64,000 bases of DNA from UBA7960 sp964624065 (GTDB taxonomy: Bacteria > Bacteroidota > Bacteroidia > Bacteroidales > UBA7960). The first letter of the stretch is position 1. Each line of letters begins with the position of its first letter. The stretch spans positions 16,801 through 80,800 of the forward strand of contig CAZUWF010000008.1 in NCBI GenBank assembly GCA_964624065.1. The letters run 5' to 3'. The notes below the pieces were generated by a model. The model saw only the letters and a program-made list of their open reading frames with translations. It made no database searches and was not told the DNA's origin. This document shows, piece after piece, positions 1-9,224 of this stretch. The position numbers were made by a program, and so were the translations under genes.

Positions 1-2
1 CG

Positions 3-284
3 CTGGTTTACGAATTCAAGGGACAATTGATCGCCAAGGTACACCTCAACTACGACGAGCTGGCAAAAAGATTCGCCGAACTAAAGGAATCTGCTGCTGA
101 CTACAAGGAAAGTATGGGCAATGTGGTCTCCCAAAGGTTAGCCGAGATCAAAGAAAAGGTCAATTCAACAATAAACCGCATTTCGCGCCTGAGTGCCATT
201 GAAGAACAACCCGAACCGTTCGAAAAAACCCCCACGCAGAAAATCAAGAGGTTTCTTTATTCGAAACAAGAGCAAAAGAAATAA
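3..284 (+). CDS. AMP-forming long-chain fatty acid-CoA ligase, C-terminal end (partial at window edge)
   Basis: The reading frame is open from the first codon at base 3 and runs to a TAA stop, so the gene begins outside the window. The visible 93 residues start LVYEFKGQLIAKVHLNYDEL and end with a coiled-coil-like stretch and EKTPTQKIKRFLYSK. This is the usual tail of Bacteroidota AMP-binding long-chain acyl-CoA synthetases (TATQKIKRFLY-like ending), which adenylate free fatty acids and load them onto CoA. A TTG at 27 could be read as a start, but the match continues upstream of it, so it is internal. The catalytic AMP-binding core lies outside the window, so substrate length cannot be judged. 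Confidence 0.7.
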   Translation: MVYEFKGQLIAKVHLNYDELAKRFAELKESAADYKESMGNVVSQRLAEIKEKVNSTINRISRLSAIEEQPEPFEKTPTQKIKRFLYSKQEQKK

Positions 285-433
285 GTTGGAAGTTTTAGAA
301 TATGCGCGATGCTTTTAGACCTTGGCGAAATTGATTGGAGGAGGGATGTAGGATTTCTTATTTCTAATTTTTGACCTTAGTTTTTTGCCCTTAAGTTTGG
401 TTTTCGAATCTCATTGCTCGCAATTCCCAATTT

Positions 434-1654
434 TTAATTATTCTTAGGAAGCATCGAGATGTTTCGCGAAGGGATAAGTGAGGCAAGCACACCAATAACC
501 ACGACGGTAATGGTTACGAAAACGAAATCTGTGGCCACCATCTTAACCGGATAAGAATCAACTATGAAAGAGCCTTTGGTTTGAATTGAAACGAAGCCAA
601 ACTCGATTTGCAGCCAACACACCAATGCGCCCAGCACCAGACCGATCAACGCCCCTCCCATACTTATCATCAATCCTTCGAAGAGAAAAACCCTCTTGAT
701 GGTTTGAATGGAAGCACCCAACTTGTGTAGTATTCCAATATCGCGAGCCTTCTCGATAACCAGCATGGTGAGAGAACCAATAAGGTTAAACGATACTATG
801 ATCAAAGCCAAGGTGAGGATCAGGAAAATGGCCCATTTTTCCGACTGCATTACTTTGTAGAAGAACTCTTGCTGCTGCATACGGTTTCTAACTTCGAAGT
901 TGGCACCCACCAATTCCTGAACTCTTTGCCGTATCCTCTTGTTGTTGGCGTTTGGCTCAAGTCCAACAAACAAGTAGCTTACCTCTTCACCGTATTCCAA
1001 AAGTTCACGAGCCAACCTTAAAGGCACCATAACATATTCCGCATCAACCTCTGTATTAACGCTGAAAACTCCACGGATCCTATTGGAGCTGGCGTTTGTT
1101 GCACTCGCAATGTGCAGTGTGGAGGTGCTTCCACGCCTTGGCACGTAAAGACTTAACTCGTTAATGATGTCATCAATGCTGGCACCCAGTAACAATTCAA
1201 CTCCATGCCCTATAACCAAATAGTCGAACTCGTCCTCGGAAAGGGTGAAGCTGCCTGCAACCATGGTAGTGTCAAGGCGAGTAATTTTTACAAAATTGTC
1301 GTCAACACCTCGCATTGTAACCAATTGGTGACGGTCGCGGTACTTCAACACTGCCTTTTCTTGCAAGATGCGGCTCACCTGTGCAACCCCCTCAATGTCT
1401 TTTATCTTCTGAATTGAAGAGTCATCGTAAACGAAAACCTTACCCTCAACCGGCCTTATCTCCAAATCCGGATTGTAGGCATCAAACTGCCTGTAAACCA
1501 ATTCTTGGAAGCCATTTGTAACCGAAAGTATTATGACCAGCGCCATTGTACAAACCGCAACACCCACCACCGAAACTATCGTGATGACGTTGATGGCATT
1601 GTGCGATTTCTTGGCAAACAAGTACCGACGGGCTATGAATAGTGGAAGGTTCAA
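434..1654 (-). CDS. FtsX-like ABC transporter permease, LolC/LolE type
   Basis: 406 residues, the normal size for LolC/E. It has one membrane helix near residues 20-47, a large periplasmic domain to about residue 270, then three helices near 273-300, 322-347 and 373-396. This is the FtsX/MacB topology of lipoprotein-releasing or related mechanotransmission permeases. The conserved FtsX patch after the second helix is present (EKARDIGILHKLGAS). No ATPase gene is adjacent. It follows rbfA and a methyltransferase gene on the same strand; rbfA next to a LolE-type permease is a familiar order in Bacteroidota. Likely role: inner-membrane component of a lipoprotein-release ABC system. The exact substrate is inferred from the family only. 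Confidence 0.85.
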   Translation of the reverse strand: MNLPLFIARRYLFAKKSHNAINVITIVSVVGVAVCTMALVIILSVTNGFQELVYRQFDAYNPDLEIRPVEGKVFVYDDSSIQKIKDIEGVAQVSRILQEKAVLKYRDRHQLVTMRGVDDNFVKITRLDTTMVAGSFTLSEDEFDYLVIGHGVELLLGASIDDIINELSLYVPRRGSTSTLHIASATNASSNRIRGVFSVNTEVDAEYVMVPLRLARELLEYGEEVSYLFVGLEPNANNKRIRQRVQELVGANFEVRNRMQQQEFFYKVMQSEKWAIFLILTLALIIVSFNLIGSLTMLVIEKARDIGILHKLGASIQTIKRVFLFEGLMISMGGALIGLVLGALVCWLQIEFGFVSIQTKGSFIVDSYPVKMVATDFVFVTITVVVIGVLASLIPSRNISMLPKNN

Positions 1655-1877
1655 TTGGGGGAATTAAGTTTACAAATTGAAAGGTTGATGGATTTGTTTT
1701 ACTTTGATATACTGTTGACTATTTAATATTCTCTCAGTGATTTTCGCCAAATTGCATAAACGCCGATTATTGCAAATTTTCGCCTACCACTTACCACCTG
1801 CCTGCCAACTACTTATTTCAATTCATGATATTTAATTGTCAAATAACAATTATTAAAATAGCTTAAACTGTTCACCA

Positions 1878-2723
1878 TTAACCACTCACCTGAGGCTGCT
1901 TGCCGCTTACCGTCTTTTGCGCCTTCACCAGCAAACCCGTCCCTTTGGCGTGGGTTATCACCGTGTCGAGCCAGTTTAGCACCAATGCGGGCGGCATTGC
2001 CACCAAGTAGTAAAACGGTAAAACCAGCAAAAAGATTTTGGAAACAGCGATTAGTTTTAGCGGAAACTTCATCGTTAGCTTCCACGAGATCTTTCCGGGC
2101 CAGCCGTATGTGTACCTCGTTTCTACTCGATCGAAACCCACCCTTGTCAGCTTTTGTTCAATTTCGCCCCTGCCGTAACCATTGCGCACGTGCTCTTCGA
2201 TAAATGAATGGTCGGAATGGTGTTGGGCATCGCTGCCGCCCTTGTCTGACGGGGTGCTAACAAGCAAAATCGCGCCGGGCTTCATTGCTTCGAAAAAGTT
2301 GGCAAACACCTGCTCATCAGCCTCCACGTGCTCCATAACGTCAACCGAAAGCACCAAGTCGAATTTTTCAACCTCCGTTAGTTGCTCCAAGTAACCCTTC
2401 TCAAACCTAACGTTTTTTAGCTTAGTCTTGGAAAAAAACTCATTGCAGGCCTTAACTTCTTCTTCCTTCACATCAATTCCGAGCACGCTCCAGGTTGGAT
2501 TCTTACGAGCTATGTAATACACGTACTGCCCGAAACCGCTTCCGGCGTCCAGCACCGCTACCTGCCCCATACCCTTTTTTCCTTCGAAAAATCGCCTCAG
2601 CTCCCTGTGAACGTGCCAAGCGCGCAACAACAAAAGGTCGAGCAGCCGGAAAAACAGCTTGTGGGTTAAGGTAAAGCGATTGAAAAAATTACCCAAAATT
2701 CTCTTAATGGGATCGTATTGCAT
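1878..2723 (-). CDS. class I SAM-dependent methyltransferase
   Basis: 281 residues. The SAM-binding motif I is clear near residues 55-68 (VAVLDAGSGFGQYVYYI), followed by an acidic motif II (VLGIDVKEEEV) and a motif like LVLSVDVMEHVEADE, typical of small-molecule or lipid methyltransferases of the Methyltransf_11/23 group. The C-terminal third is hydrophobic (around residues 215-250), hinting at membrane association. It begins 9 bases after the rbfA stop, so the two are probably co-transcribed. The substrate cannot be read from the sequence. A hydrophobic C-terminal region could suit a quinone, lipid or polyprenyl substrate, but that is inference. Confidence 0.75.
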   Translation of the reverse strand: MQYDPIKRILGNFFNRFTLTHKLFFRLLDLLLLRAWHVHRELRRFFEGKKGMGQVAVLDAGSGFGQYVYYIARKNPTWSVLGIDVKEEEVKACNEFFSKTKLKNVRFEKGYLEQLTEVEKFDLVLSVDVMEHVEADEQVFANFFEAMKPGAILLVSTPSDKGGSDAQHHSDHSFIEEHVRNGYGRGEIEQKLTRVGFDRVETRYTYGWPGKISWKLTMKFPLKLIAVSKIFLLVLPFYYLVAMPPALVLNWLDTVITHAKGTGLLVKAQKTVSGKQPQVSG

Positions 2724-2732
2724 TGCGGCGGG

Positions 2733-3068
2733 CTATTCTTTGAGCAACCTTTCAATGTTCTCGATGTAATCGAGGCTGTCGTCAATGAAAAAACGCAGCT
2801 CGGGCACCACGCGCAGTTGGTTCTTGACGCGATTTCCCAAGATCCGCCTTATGTCCTTGGTATGAATATGAACCAATTTCATAACCTCCTCGGCATCCTT
2901 GCCAAAAATGCTCAGGTAGGCCTTGGCAATGCTCAAATCGGAGGTTACGTAAACCTTGGTAACGGTAACCATGGCCCCAGGAAACCAATTCCGGCCCTCG
3001 ATCTGAATTGTTTCGCCCAAGTCCTTTTGCACCAACCGGGCAATTCTTTTTTGTCTGTTACTTTCCAT
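2733..3068 (-). CDS. rbfA: 30S ribosome-binding factor RbfA
   Basis: From the ATG at 3068 the protein is about 111 residues, the usual RbfA length. It begins MESNRQKRIARLVQKDLGET and has the KH-like core with VTVTKVYVTSDLSIAKAYLS, then LRVVPELRFFIDDSLDY, both characteristic of the family. A longer frame opens at 3170 but adds 34 residues without family resemblance, so the internal ATG is preferred. RbfA helps mature the 30S subunit and its 16S 5' end and is needed for cold growth. It is first in a probable minus-strand group rbfA - methyltransferase - (222-base gap) - FtsX permease. Confidence 0.93.
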   Translation of the reverse strand: MESNRQKRIARLVQKDLGETIQIEGRNWFPGAMVTVTKVYVTSDLSIAKAYLSIFGKDAEEVMKLVHIHTKDIRRILGNRVKNQLRVVPELRFFIDDSLDYIENIERLLKE

Positions 3069-3321
3069 ATCTGCAAAGATACGGATATTTTTGATGGAGA
3101 ATAATTCGTCCATCATAATCAAGTTTGAAGGCAGTAAACCGTAAAACCGCATGTAGCCAGCAAGGCTCATTAAGGTTGGTTGGAAGAAAATTTCGAAAAA
3201 ATCGAAAATTAGGAATCCCTTCCCGCCAAATAAAACTCGGCATCCGACAACCGAGTTACCCGCAGGTTTTTATCGAAATGTCGCTAAAAATGAAAAATTT
3301 GCCGTTTTTTGGAGCAGCTAA

Positions 3322-3678
3322 TTTCGCACCAAAAACAAAGATGACCACCACAAAGTGTCCTTTACTTTCTACCATCCAAACTGCAAATGTTGCAGCTCCA
3401 ATCATACCTACATTAAGCTGTGGCCATTGAAAGAAACCTCAGGTGGAGGTAAAAGGATTTCATTGATTTAGCACATTTCTCAAAATGCCATTTGGCAAAT
3501 CGAATTCGAAACGCCGAAGCTATTGAAATGGCAAGGAGTTTATGCTAGGCTGGAATTCAATCCCGGAAAGGGTTCCAAATTTTGGTTCTTGCACCCCAAT
3601 CATCAAAACCTCGAAGTTATGGGAGGGTTGGCGCATTTAACAAGTTTATGGCATTTTGAGTGGATTTTTCGCAAATAA
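3322..3678 (+). pseudogene. possible decayed coding segment with one in-frame TAG
   Basis: One forward frame is open for 49 codons from base 3322, hits a single TAG at 3469-3471, and continues for 68 codons to a TAA at 3676-3678. The conceptual product is protein-like in composition, with pieces such as FYHPNCKCCSSNHTYIKLW before the TAG and WQGVYARLEFNPGKGSKFW after it. There is no ATG at its beginning and I recognise no family. It may be the remnant of an inactivated gene, or chance. It is listed because about six stops would be expected in such a stretch by chance. Confidence 0.2.
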
Positions 3679-4300
3679 AAGCCATATTCGGTTTTTGAAA
3701 TTAAAGAATTTTGGCCAAAAGCAAAATTGAGCTGTTGAACCCAAGCTAACCGAATTGCTTTGGAACCATAAAAACCCGTAAGGCCAAACATAACTGCGTG
3801 AAGTAAATACGAGAATGGGAAAAAATATTCTTATACAAGTCGTTGTGGCAAGTTAGGCTTGAAAATATGCAACATCAGGCATCGGCTTGCTTTAAATACC
3901 ATTTGCAATCCTTAATAACCCCTGGTCAAAAACTGAAAAGGAAGGGTTGAATTCAGGAAAATGAAGGTTGCTTGACTGCACCATACCTCAAGGCTTTGAC
4001 AAAACCCTAGCTTGTACGAAGAAAAGCAGGAAATACCGTTTTCATCACCTCCAAGGACAAGGAACCAAAATGATTGGGTAAAAAAGAATTGCGCAAATTT
4101 TAAATGAGAGAAACCATTGATGCCTCCAGAAGAATCCATTCCATAACCAAGAAATCGAGAATTCCTTTTATCTTTCCGCACCTATCAATTTCCAAAGATC
4201 ATTTTCCATGTATCCAAATCCCGCTTCCAAGATAGAAAATTTGCATTCTCTGGCCGCCCTAGGCCTCAATACTTTCGCAAATTGGCCGCTTCAGCGCCCA

Positions 4301-4339
4301 AATATGGTTGGCCAATATGGTTAATTTATTGTAATTTTG
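4301..4339 (+). promoter_or_regulatory. probable promoter of mutA-mutB with a 13-base direct repeat
   Basis: A TAATTTTG box (4332-4339) fits the Bacteroidota -7 consensus TAnnTTTG. A GTTG at 4307-4310 lies 21 bases upstream, two more than the ideal spacing of 19. The -33 area holds two copies of AATATGGTT (4301-4309 and 4314-4322) spaced 13 bases apart, which could be an operator. The mutA ATG is at 4377. Confidence 0.35.
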
Positions 4340-4376
4340 GGCCGCAATTTCGCACTAATACAATTCTTTTTACATA

Positions 4377-6215
4377 ATGGAAAAAGATCCTAAACTTTTC
4401 GGAGAATTTCCTCCAATTTCGACCGCAGATTGGGAGTCAAAGATCAACGAAGACCTAAAGGGAGCCGATTACAGCAAGCTGATTTGGAAAACCATAGAGG
4501 GGCTGCATTTAAAGCCTTACTACCGGGCCGAAGACCTTAAAGCCTTGCCGTTTATTTCATCCCTTCCGGGCGAGTTTCCCTTTGTTAGGGGTGCAAGTGC
4601 TGCTGACAACAACTGGCTGATTCGCCAAGACATAAGCAAAAGAAATGCCGCACTTGCCAATGCTACTGCCGTTTCTGCCCTCGGCAAGGGAGTCGAGTCG
4701 GTGGGATTCAACGCCAGCGAGGTAGAGACAAACCACCATGTGGCAACATTGCTAGAGGGAATTGATGCCGCAATAACACCTGTTCATTTCTTCAGCAGCA
4801 AGAACTACGTTTCTCTGTTCGAAATCCTTAAAGGGTTATTGACATCCGATGCAAAAGGCTCTCTAAACTTCGACCCGTTTGGCTACCTCGTGCTTTACGG
4901 TAAGTTTTACCTAGGCTTGGAGCAAAACCTTGAGGAAGCCATTTCCTTGATAGAAATGGCTGAAAACAAACTACAACAGTTCAAGGTGATCGCCGTAAAT
5001 GGCCAGCACTACCATAACGCGGGTGCAAGCCTTGTCCAGGAGCTTGCATTTGCACTAGCTCAAGGCAACGACTATATTTACCTTCTTTCTCAAAAAGGAT
5101 TTGAAGTTGACCGGATTGCGCCCAAGATGCAGTTTAACTTCGGGGTTGGCTCCAATTACTTTATGGAAATAGCCCGCCTGAGGGCGGCTAGGCTTCTGTG
5201 GGCAAAAATCGTAGAGCAGTACAAGCCAAAGGTTGCCACTTCGTCAGTAATGGCTATCAACGCAAAAACCTCGTCGTGGAACAAATCCATTTACGATCCC
5301 TATACCAATATTTTGAGGAGTGCCACAGAGGTTATGTCTGCCTCGATAGGTGGTGCCAATAGCATTGTTGTCAATCCTTTTGACAGCACCTACAAGAAGC
5401 CCGATGATTTTTCGGAACGCATAGCCCGCAACCAGCAAATTATCCTGAAGCTAGAGTCTTACTTCGACAAGGTTGTTGACCCCTCTGCAGGTTCGTATTA
5501 TATCGAAAACCTAACCAAGTCAATTGCTGATGAAGCTTGGGGGCTTTTCTTGGAAGTAGAAGAAAGGGGCGGTTTTGTTGAAGCGGTAAAGAGCGGTTTC
5601 ATTAAGTATGAAGTTGAAAAGACGTGCCAGAAGCGCGATATGGACATTGCACTGCGCCGTCAGGTGTTTGTGGGGGTTAACCAATACCCAAACCTAGAAG
5701 AAAGGATGCTCGACAAGATGGAGCCGGTGGCAAAGCTTAACGCCCTGGCTGGATTGAGGTCCTACCGTGGACCACAAGCGCTGGAAGCTTTGAGGTTGGC
5801 TGTAGAAAACCACGAAAAAAAGGGTTTCGAAATCCCAGAGGTTTTCTTGTTTACTTACGGAAACCTCGCGATGCGTAAAGCCCGCGCCGGATTCACAACC
5901 AATTTCTTCGGCGTGGCTGGATATAAGCTTATTGACAACCCAGGCTTTGCCTCAATAGATGATGGCGTTAAAGCGGCCATTGACAGCAAGGCGTCAATTG
6001 TAGTGCTTTGCAGCAGCGACGAGGAGTACGCAGAAATGGCCCCGGCCGCCACCGCTATAAAAAAGAAAATGCCAAACACAAAAGTGGTTGTGGCCGGTAA
6101 TCCTAAAGAAATTGTTGAGCAGCTTAACGCTGCAGGTGTTGACGGTTACGTTCACTTGCGCACCAACCTCTTGGAGTCGCTTGCAGATTTTAACGAAGCT
6201 TTGGGAATTGCATAG
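4377..6215 (+). CDS. mutA: methylmalonyl-CoA mutase, small (non-catalytic) subunit
   Basis: 612 residues, matching the small subunit of the heterodimeric mutase (Propionibacterium MutA type). The N-terminal TIM-barrel-like domain fills about residues 1-450 with family patches such as NFGVGSNYFMEIARLRAARL and DPSAGSYYIENLT. The C-terminal cobalamin-fold domain (about 480-612) has FFGVAGYKLIDNPGF in place of the B12-binding DxHxxG motif, so it should not bind cobalamin; this is normal for the small subunit. It pairs with MutB, encoded 24 bases downstream. Together they interconvert (R)-methylmalonyl-CoA and succinyl-CoA, linking propionate and odd-chain or branched-chain catabolism to the TCA cycle in the cytoplasm. 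Confidence 0.95.
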   Translation: MEKDPKLFGEFPPISTADWESKINEDLKGADYSKLIWKTIEGLHLKPYYRAEDLKALPFISSLPGEFPFVRGASAADNNWLIRQDISKRNAALANATAVSALGKGVESVGFNASEVETNHHVATLLEGIDAAITPVHFFSSKNYVSLFEILKGLLTSDAKGSLNFDPFGYLVLYGKFYLGLEQNLEEAISLIEMAENKLQQFKVIAVNGQHYHNAGASLVQELAFALAQGNDYIYLLSQKGFEVDRIAPKMQFNFGVGSNYFMEIARLRAARLLWAKIVEQYKPKVATSSVMAINAKTSSWNKSIYDPYTNILRSATEVMSASIGGANSIVVNPFDSTYKKPDDFSERIARNQQIILKLESYFDKVVDPSAGSYYIENLTKSIADEAWGLFLEVEERGGFVEAVKSGFIKYEVEKTCQKRDMDIALRRQVFVGVNQYPNLEERMLDKMEPVAKLNALAGLRSYRGPQALEALRLAVENHEKKGFEIPEVFLFTYGNLAMRKARAGFTTNFFGVAGYKLIDNPGFASIDDGVKAAIDSKASIVVLCSSDEEYAEMAPAATAIKKKMPNTKVVVAGNPKEIVEQLNAAGVDGYVHLRTNLLESLADFNEALGIA

Positions 6216-6239
6216 TTTTGTAAGAAAAGTAGATTAAAT

Positions 6240-8381
6240 ATGAGACCGAATTTCAAAAAAATAAACCTGTCAGAGACTAGGGACAACCAGGCAAGTACGA
6301 AACAACATAGCAGTTGCGATGCCTTTTTAACCGCCGAGAAAATTAGGGTTAAGCCCGTCTATACCTCCGATGACCTACTGGGGATGGAGCACCTTGATTA
6401 TGGTGCCGGTATAGCACCTTACCTGAGGGGACCATACAGCACCATGTATGTGATGAAGCCTTGGACCATACGCCAGTATGCGGGTTTTAGCACCGCCGAG
6501 GAGTCCAATGCCTTTTACCGTCGCAACCTGGCAGCGGGGCAAAAGGGCCTTTCAGTGGCTTTTGACCTCGCCACCCACCGAGGCTACGACTCGGACCACG
6601 AGCGCGTGGTGGGCGACGTGGGAAAGGCCGGCGTGGCAATTGACTCGATCCTAGACATGAAGATTTTGTTCGACCAAATTCCGCTGGACAAAATGTCTGT
6701 GTCGATGACCATGAACGGTGCAGTTTTGCCCGTTATGGCCTTCTACATCGTGGCTGCCGAGGAGCAGGGCGTTTCGATGGACAAGCTGAGTGGAACCATC
6801 CAGAACGATATCCTCAAAGAGTTTATGGTTCGCAACACATACATTTACCCGCCCCTGCCATCAATGCGTATCATAGCCGACATTTTCAAGTTCACTTCGA
6901 AGAATATGCCCAAGTTCAACTCCATATCCATTAGCGGCTATCATATGCAAGAAGCAGGCGCCACCTGCGACATAGAGCTGGCATACACCCTTGCCGATGG
7001 GTTGGAGTACTTGCGCACGGGGGTAAATTCTGGTATGGACATTGATGCCTTTGCACCTCGCCTTTCGTTTTTCTGGGCAGTCGGTATGAATCACTTTATG
7101 GAAATTGCCAAGATGAGGGCCGCAAGGTTGCTTTGGGCAAAATTAGTGAACCAATTCAACCCCAGGAACCCCAAATCGCTTGCCCTGCGCACCCACTCAC
7201 AAACATCGGGCTGGAGCCTTACCGAGCAAGATCCTTACAACAATGTTACCCGTACCACCGTGGAGGCTATGGCAGCAGCCCTGGGACACACCCAGTCGTT
7301 GCACACAAACGCCCTGGACGAGGCCATTGCGTTACCAACTGATTTTTCGGCACGCATAGCCCGCAACACCCAGCTTTACATTCAGGAAGAGACCAACATT
7401 TGCAAGGCAATTGACCCTTGGGCAGGCTCGTATTACGTTGAATACCTTACCCACCAGATTGCCCATAGGGCCTGGAGCCACATTCAAGAAATCGAAAGCC
7501 TTGGCGGAATGGCAAAGGCAATAGAAACAGGAATTCCAAAAATGCGCATCGAAGAAGCCGCGGCTCGAAAGCAGGCCCGCATAGATGCCGGCAAAGACGT
7601 AATAGTTGGTGTTAACAAGTACCGTCTCGAAAAAGAAGACCTCATCGAAATTCTTGACGTTGACAACACCGCCGTTCGTGCTTCGCAGATAAAGCGATTG
7701 GAAAAACTACGGGCCGAGCGCAACAAAGAGGATGTTATGCAGGCTCTTGATGCAATAACCAAGGCTTGCGAAACGGGTGAGGGCAACTTGCTGGAACTTG
7801 CTGTTGAGGCTGCCCGAAAGAGGGCATCCCTAGGCGAAATTTCAATGGCCTGCGAAAAGGTGTTTGGTCGGTATCAAGCGGTTATTCGTTCAATTTCAGG
7901 AGTTTATTCGATGGAAATAGAAGACAACGCCAAATTTGGAATGGCACGGGCCATGGCCGATGAGTTTGCCGAGCTGGAAGGACGCCGGCCTCGCATAATG
8001 ATTGCAAAGATGGGTCAAGATGGCCACGACCGCGGAGCCAAGGTTGTGGCAACAGGATATGCCGATATGGGCTTCGACGTGGATATCGGGCCACTGTTTC
8101 AAACGCCCAAGGAGGCCGCCCGCCAAGCAGTGGAGAACGACGTGCACATTGTGGGTGTGTCGAGCCTCGCCGCCGGACACAAAACCCTTGCCCCGCAGAT
8201 AATTAAGGAGCTAAAAGACCTTGGCCGCGACGACATAATGGTTATTGTGGGTGGGGTTATTCCCCCGCAAGATTACCAGTTTTTGTACGATGCCGGCGTT
8301 GTGGGAGTGTTTGGCCCAGGAACTGTCATTGCCGATGCGGCTATGAAAATGCTGCAAATTCTAATAGAGAGCAGGAAGTAG
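6240..8381 (+). CDS. mutB: methylmalonyl-CoA mutase, large catalytic B12-binding subunit
   Basis: 713 residues. The barrel domain carries the substrate-site motif TIRQYAGFSTAEESNAFYRR with the radical-handling Tyr, and SISGYHMQEAGAT with the active-site His. The C-terminal B12 domain (about 585-713) has the base-off/His-on signature GQDGHDRGAK, then the SLAAGH and GGVIPPQD loops. All key residues are present, so it should be active. It forms an operon with mutA. The G-protein chaperone MeaB and the epimerase Mce are not in the window, so repair and epimerisation must be encoded elsewhere. Confidence 0.97.
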   Translation: MRPNFKKINLSETRDNQASTKQHSSCDAFLTAEKIRVKPVYTSDDLLGMEHLDYGAGIAPYLRGPYSTMYVMKPWTIRQYAGFSTAEESNAFYRRNLAAGQKGLSVAFDLATHRGYDSDHERVVGDVGKAGVAIDSILDMKILFDQIPLDKMSVSMTMNGAVLPVMAFYIVAAEEQGVSMDKLSGTIQNDILKEFMVRNTYIYPPLPSMRIIADIFKFTSKNMPKFNSISISGYHMQEAGATCDIELAYTLADGLEYLRTGVNSGMDIDAFAPRLSFFWAVGMNHFMEIAKMRAARLLWAKLVNQFNPRNPKSLALRTHSQTSGWSLTEQDPYNNVTRTTVEAMAAALGHTQSLHTNALDEAIALPTDFSARIARNTQLYIQEETNICKAIDPWAGSYYVEYLTHQIAHRAWSHIQEIESLGGMAKAIETGIPKMRIEEAAARKQARIDAGKDVIVGVNKYRLEKEDLIEILDVDNTAVRASQIKRLEKLRAERNKEDVMQALDAITKACETGEGNLLELAVEAARKRASLGEISMACEKVFGRYQAVIRSISGVYSMEIEDNAKFGMARAMADEFAELEGRRPRIMIAKMGQDGHDRGAKVVATGYADMGFDVDIGPLFQTPKEAARQAVENDVHIVGVSSLAAGHKTLAPQIIKELKDLGRDDIMVIVGGVIPPQDYQFLYDAGVVGVFGPGTVIADAAMKMLQILIESRK

Positions 8382-8655
8382 TTGAATAACTAACAATAAA
8401 GACCTGATGACCCGAATCAAGGGCTACTGGAAATCAGGTGGGATTGCGAGTTTCGAACAAAAGCCTTAGCAAAGGTTTCTCTCGAAATGTTTGTGGTAAT
8501 CCTTGGCAAAATCGTAGGGTCGAATTGTCAAAGTTTCCTTTGATAAATCATAGGGTTCTTTTCTTGCTATTGGCTTGTTTGGGTGAACCAAATAAATGAC
8601 TTATCAACCAGTATATTAAATTATCGATCAGGAGATATTATTATTTGTTCATTTG

Positions 8656-9090
8656 CTACAAGTTGTCAAAATTCCTGATAATATACACGTCGTAATCGCC
8701 CAGATACTTGAATCCCAGTTCTTTGTACATCTCAATGGCGGCGGTGTTAGTTTGGTGCACCTCTAACTTGATTTGGCAGCCCTTTTCCTTTGCCCAGGCA
8801 ATTGAGGCCACCGCCAGCTTCCGGCCAATTCCTTTGCGTTGGTGAACAGCTTCAACCCCAAAATGGTGGAGGTGTATGCGTCGGCCGTCGAATGTCATCC
8901 ACGAGGTGCCTACCATGGTGCCATCGGCAAGTTTAGCCACCAGAAGGCAACCGCCCATTTCAATGGTGCGCTCAATTACGTGCTGGCTGTCGCCCCGTAA
9001 TGACCCACCCAAGCCAACCCTTTGCCATAAACCTTCGATTAAGGGGTAGTCGGAAGGAACGTATTTGCCAATAAAGATTTCCGAAAACAT
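8656..9090 (-). CDS. GNAT family N-acetyltransferase
   Basis: 144 residues, a single GNAT domain. The acetyl-CoA loop is clear (VHQRKGIGRKLAVASIAWAKEKG region, R/QxxGxG/A type), followed by a C-terminal beta-strand/helix pair with TNTAAIEMYKELGFKYLG, typical of ribosomal-protein or small-molecule acetyltransferases. The ATG at 9090 is supported because the next in-frame region upstream has no homology. It diverges from recX. The acceptor substrate is unknown. Confidence 0.8.
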   Translation of the reverse strand: MFSEIFIGKYVPSDYPLIEGLWQRVGLGGSLRGDSQHVIERTIEMGGCLLVAKLADGTMVGTSWMTFDGRRIHLHHFGVEAVHQRKGIGRKLAVASIAWAKEKGCQIKLEVHQTNTAAIEMYKELGFKYLGDYDVYIIRNFDNL

Positions 9091-9197
9091 TTTTGCAGAT
9101 ATTTTTGCGAAAGTACCAAATTTTGTTGCATTTAGGTGGAAGGATTCGCCACACCTCGACCAAATAATATATCATCCAATCAACCTTTTAAACTGGT

Positions 9198-9205
9198 TAT
9201 ATTTG
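9198..9205 (+). promoter_or_regulatory. -7 promoter box (TATATTTG) upstream of recX
   Basis: TATATTTG matches the Bacteroidota -7 consensus TAnnTTTG exactly and ends 19 bases before the recX ATG. No matching -33 TTTG is seen at the right distance. Confidence 0.4.
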
Positions 9206-9224
9206 CAAAAAATCTCATTGCCCA

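Larger units (their letters stand above)
3069..4376. other. gene-poor intergenic region (about 1.3 kb)
   Basis: Between the divergent rbfA and mutA genes no frame shows a recognisable protein. Short open frames exist on both strands (for example 3912-4181 minus, 3603-3791 minus), but they are rich in Phe/Ser/Cys and lack family motifs. One forward frame at 3322-3678 looks more protein-like and is listed separately. No riboswitch-like structure or tRNA was seen. The 3' end holds the probable mutA promoter. Confidence 0.5.

Noticed and set aside
3912..4181. 89-codon minus-strand ORF upstream of mutA
   Set aside because: Its composition is Phe/Ser/Gly-rich with no motif or promoter, and it lies in a gene-poor region; probably chance.
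4200..4376. Possible cobalamin riboswitch upstream of mutA
   Set aside because: The B12-box consensus (GCCACTG) and the required helices are not visible in the leader; only a promoter-like box was found.
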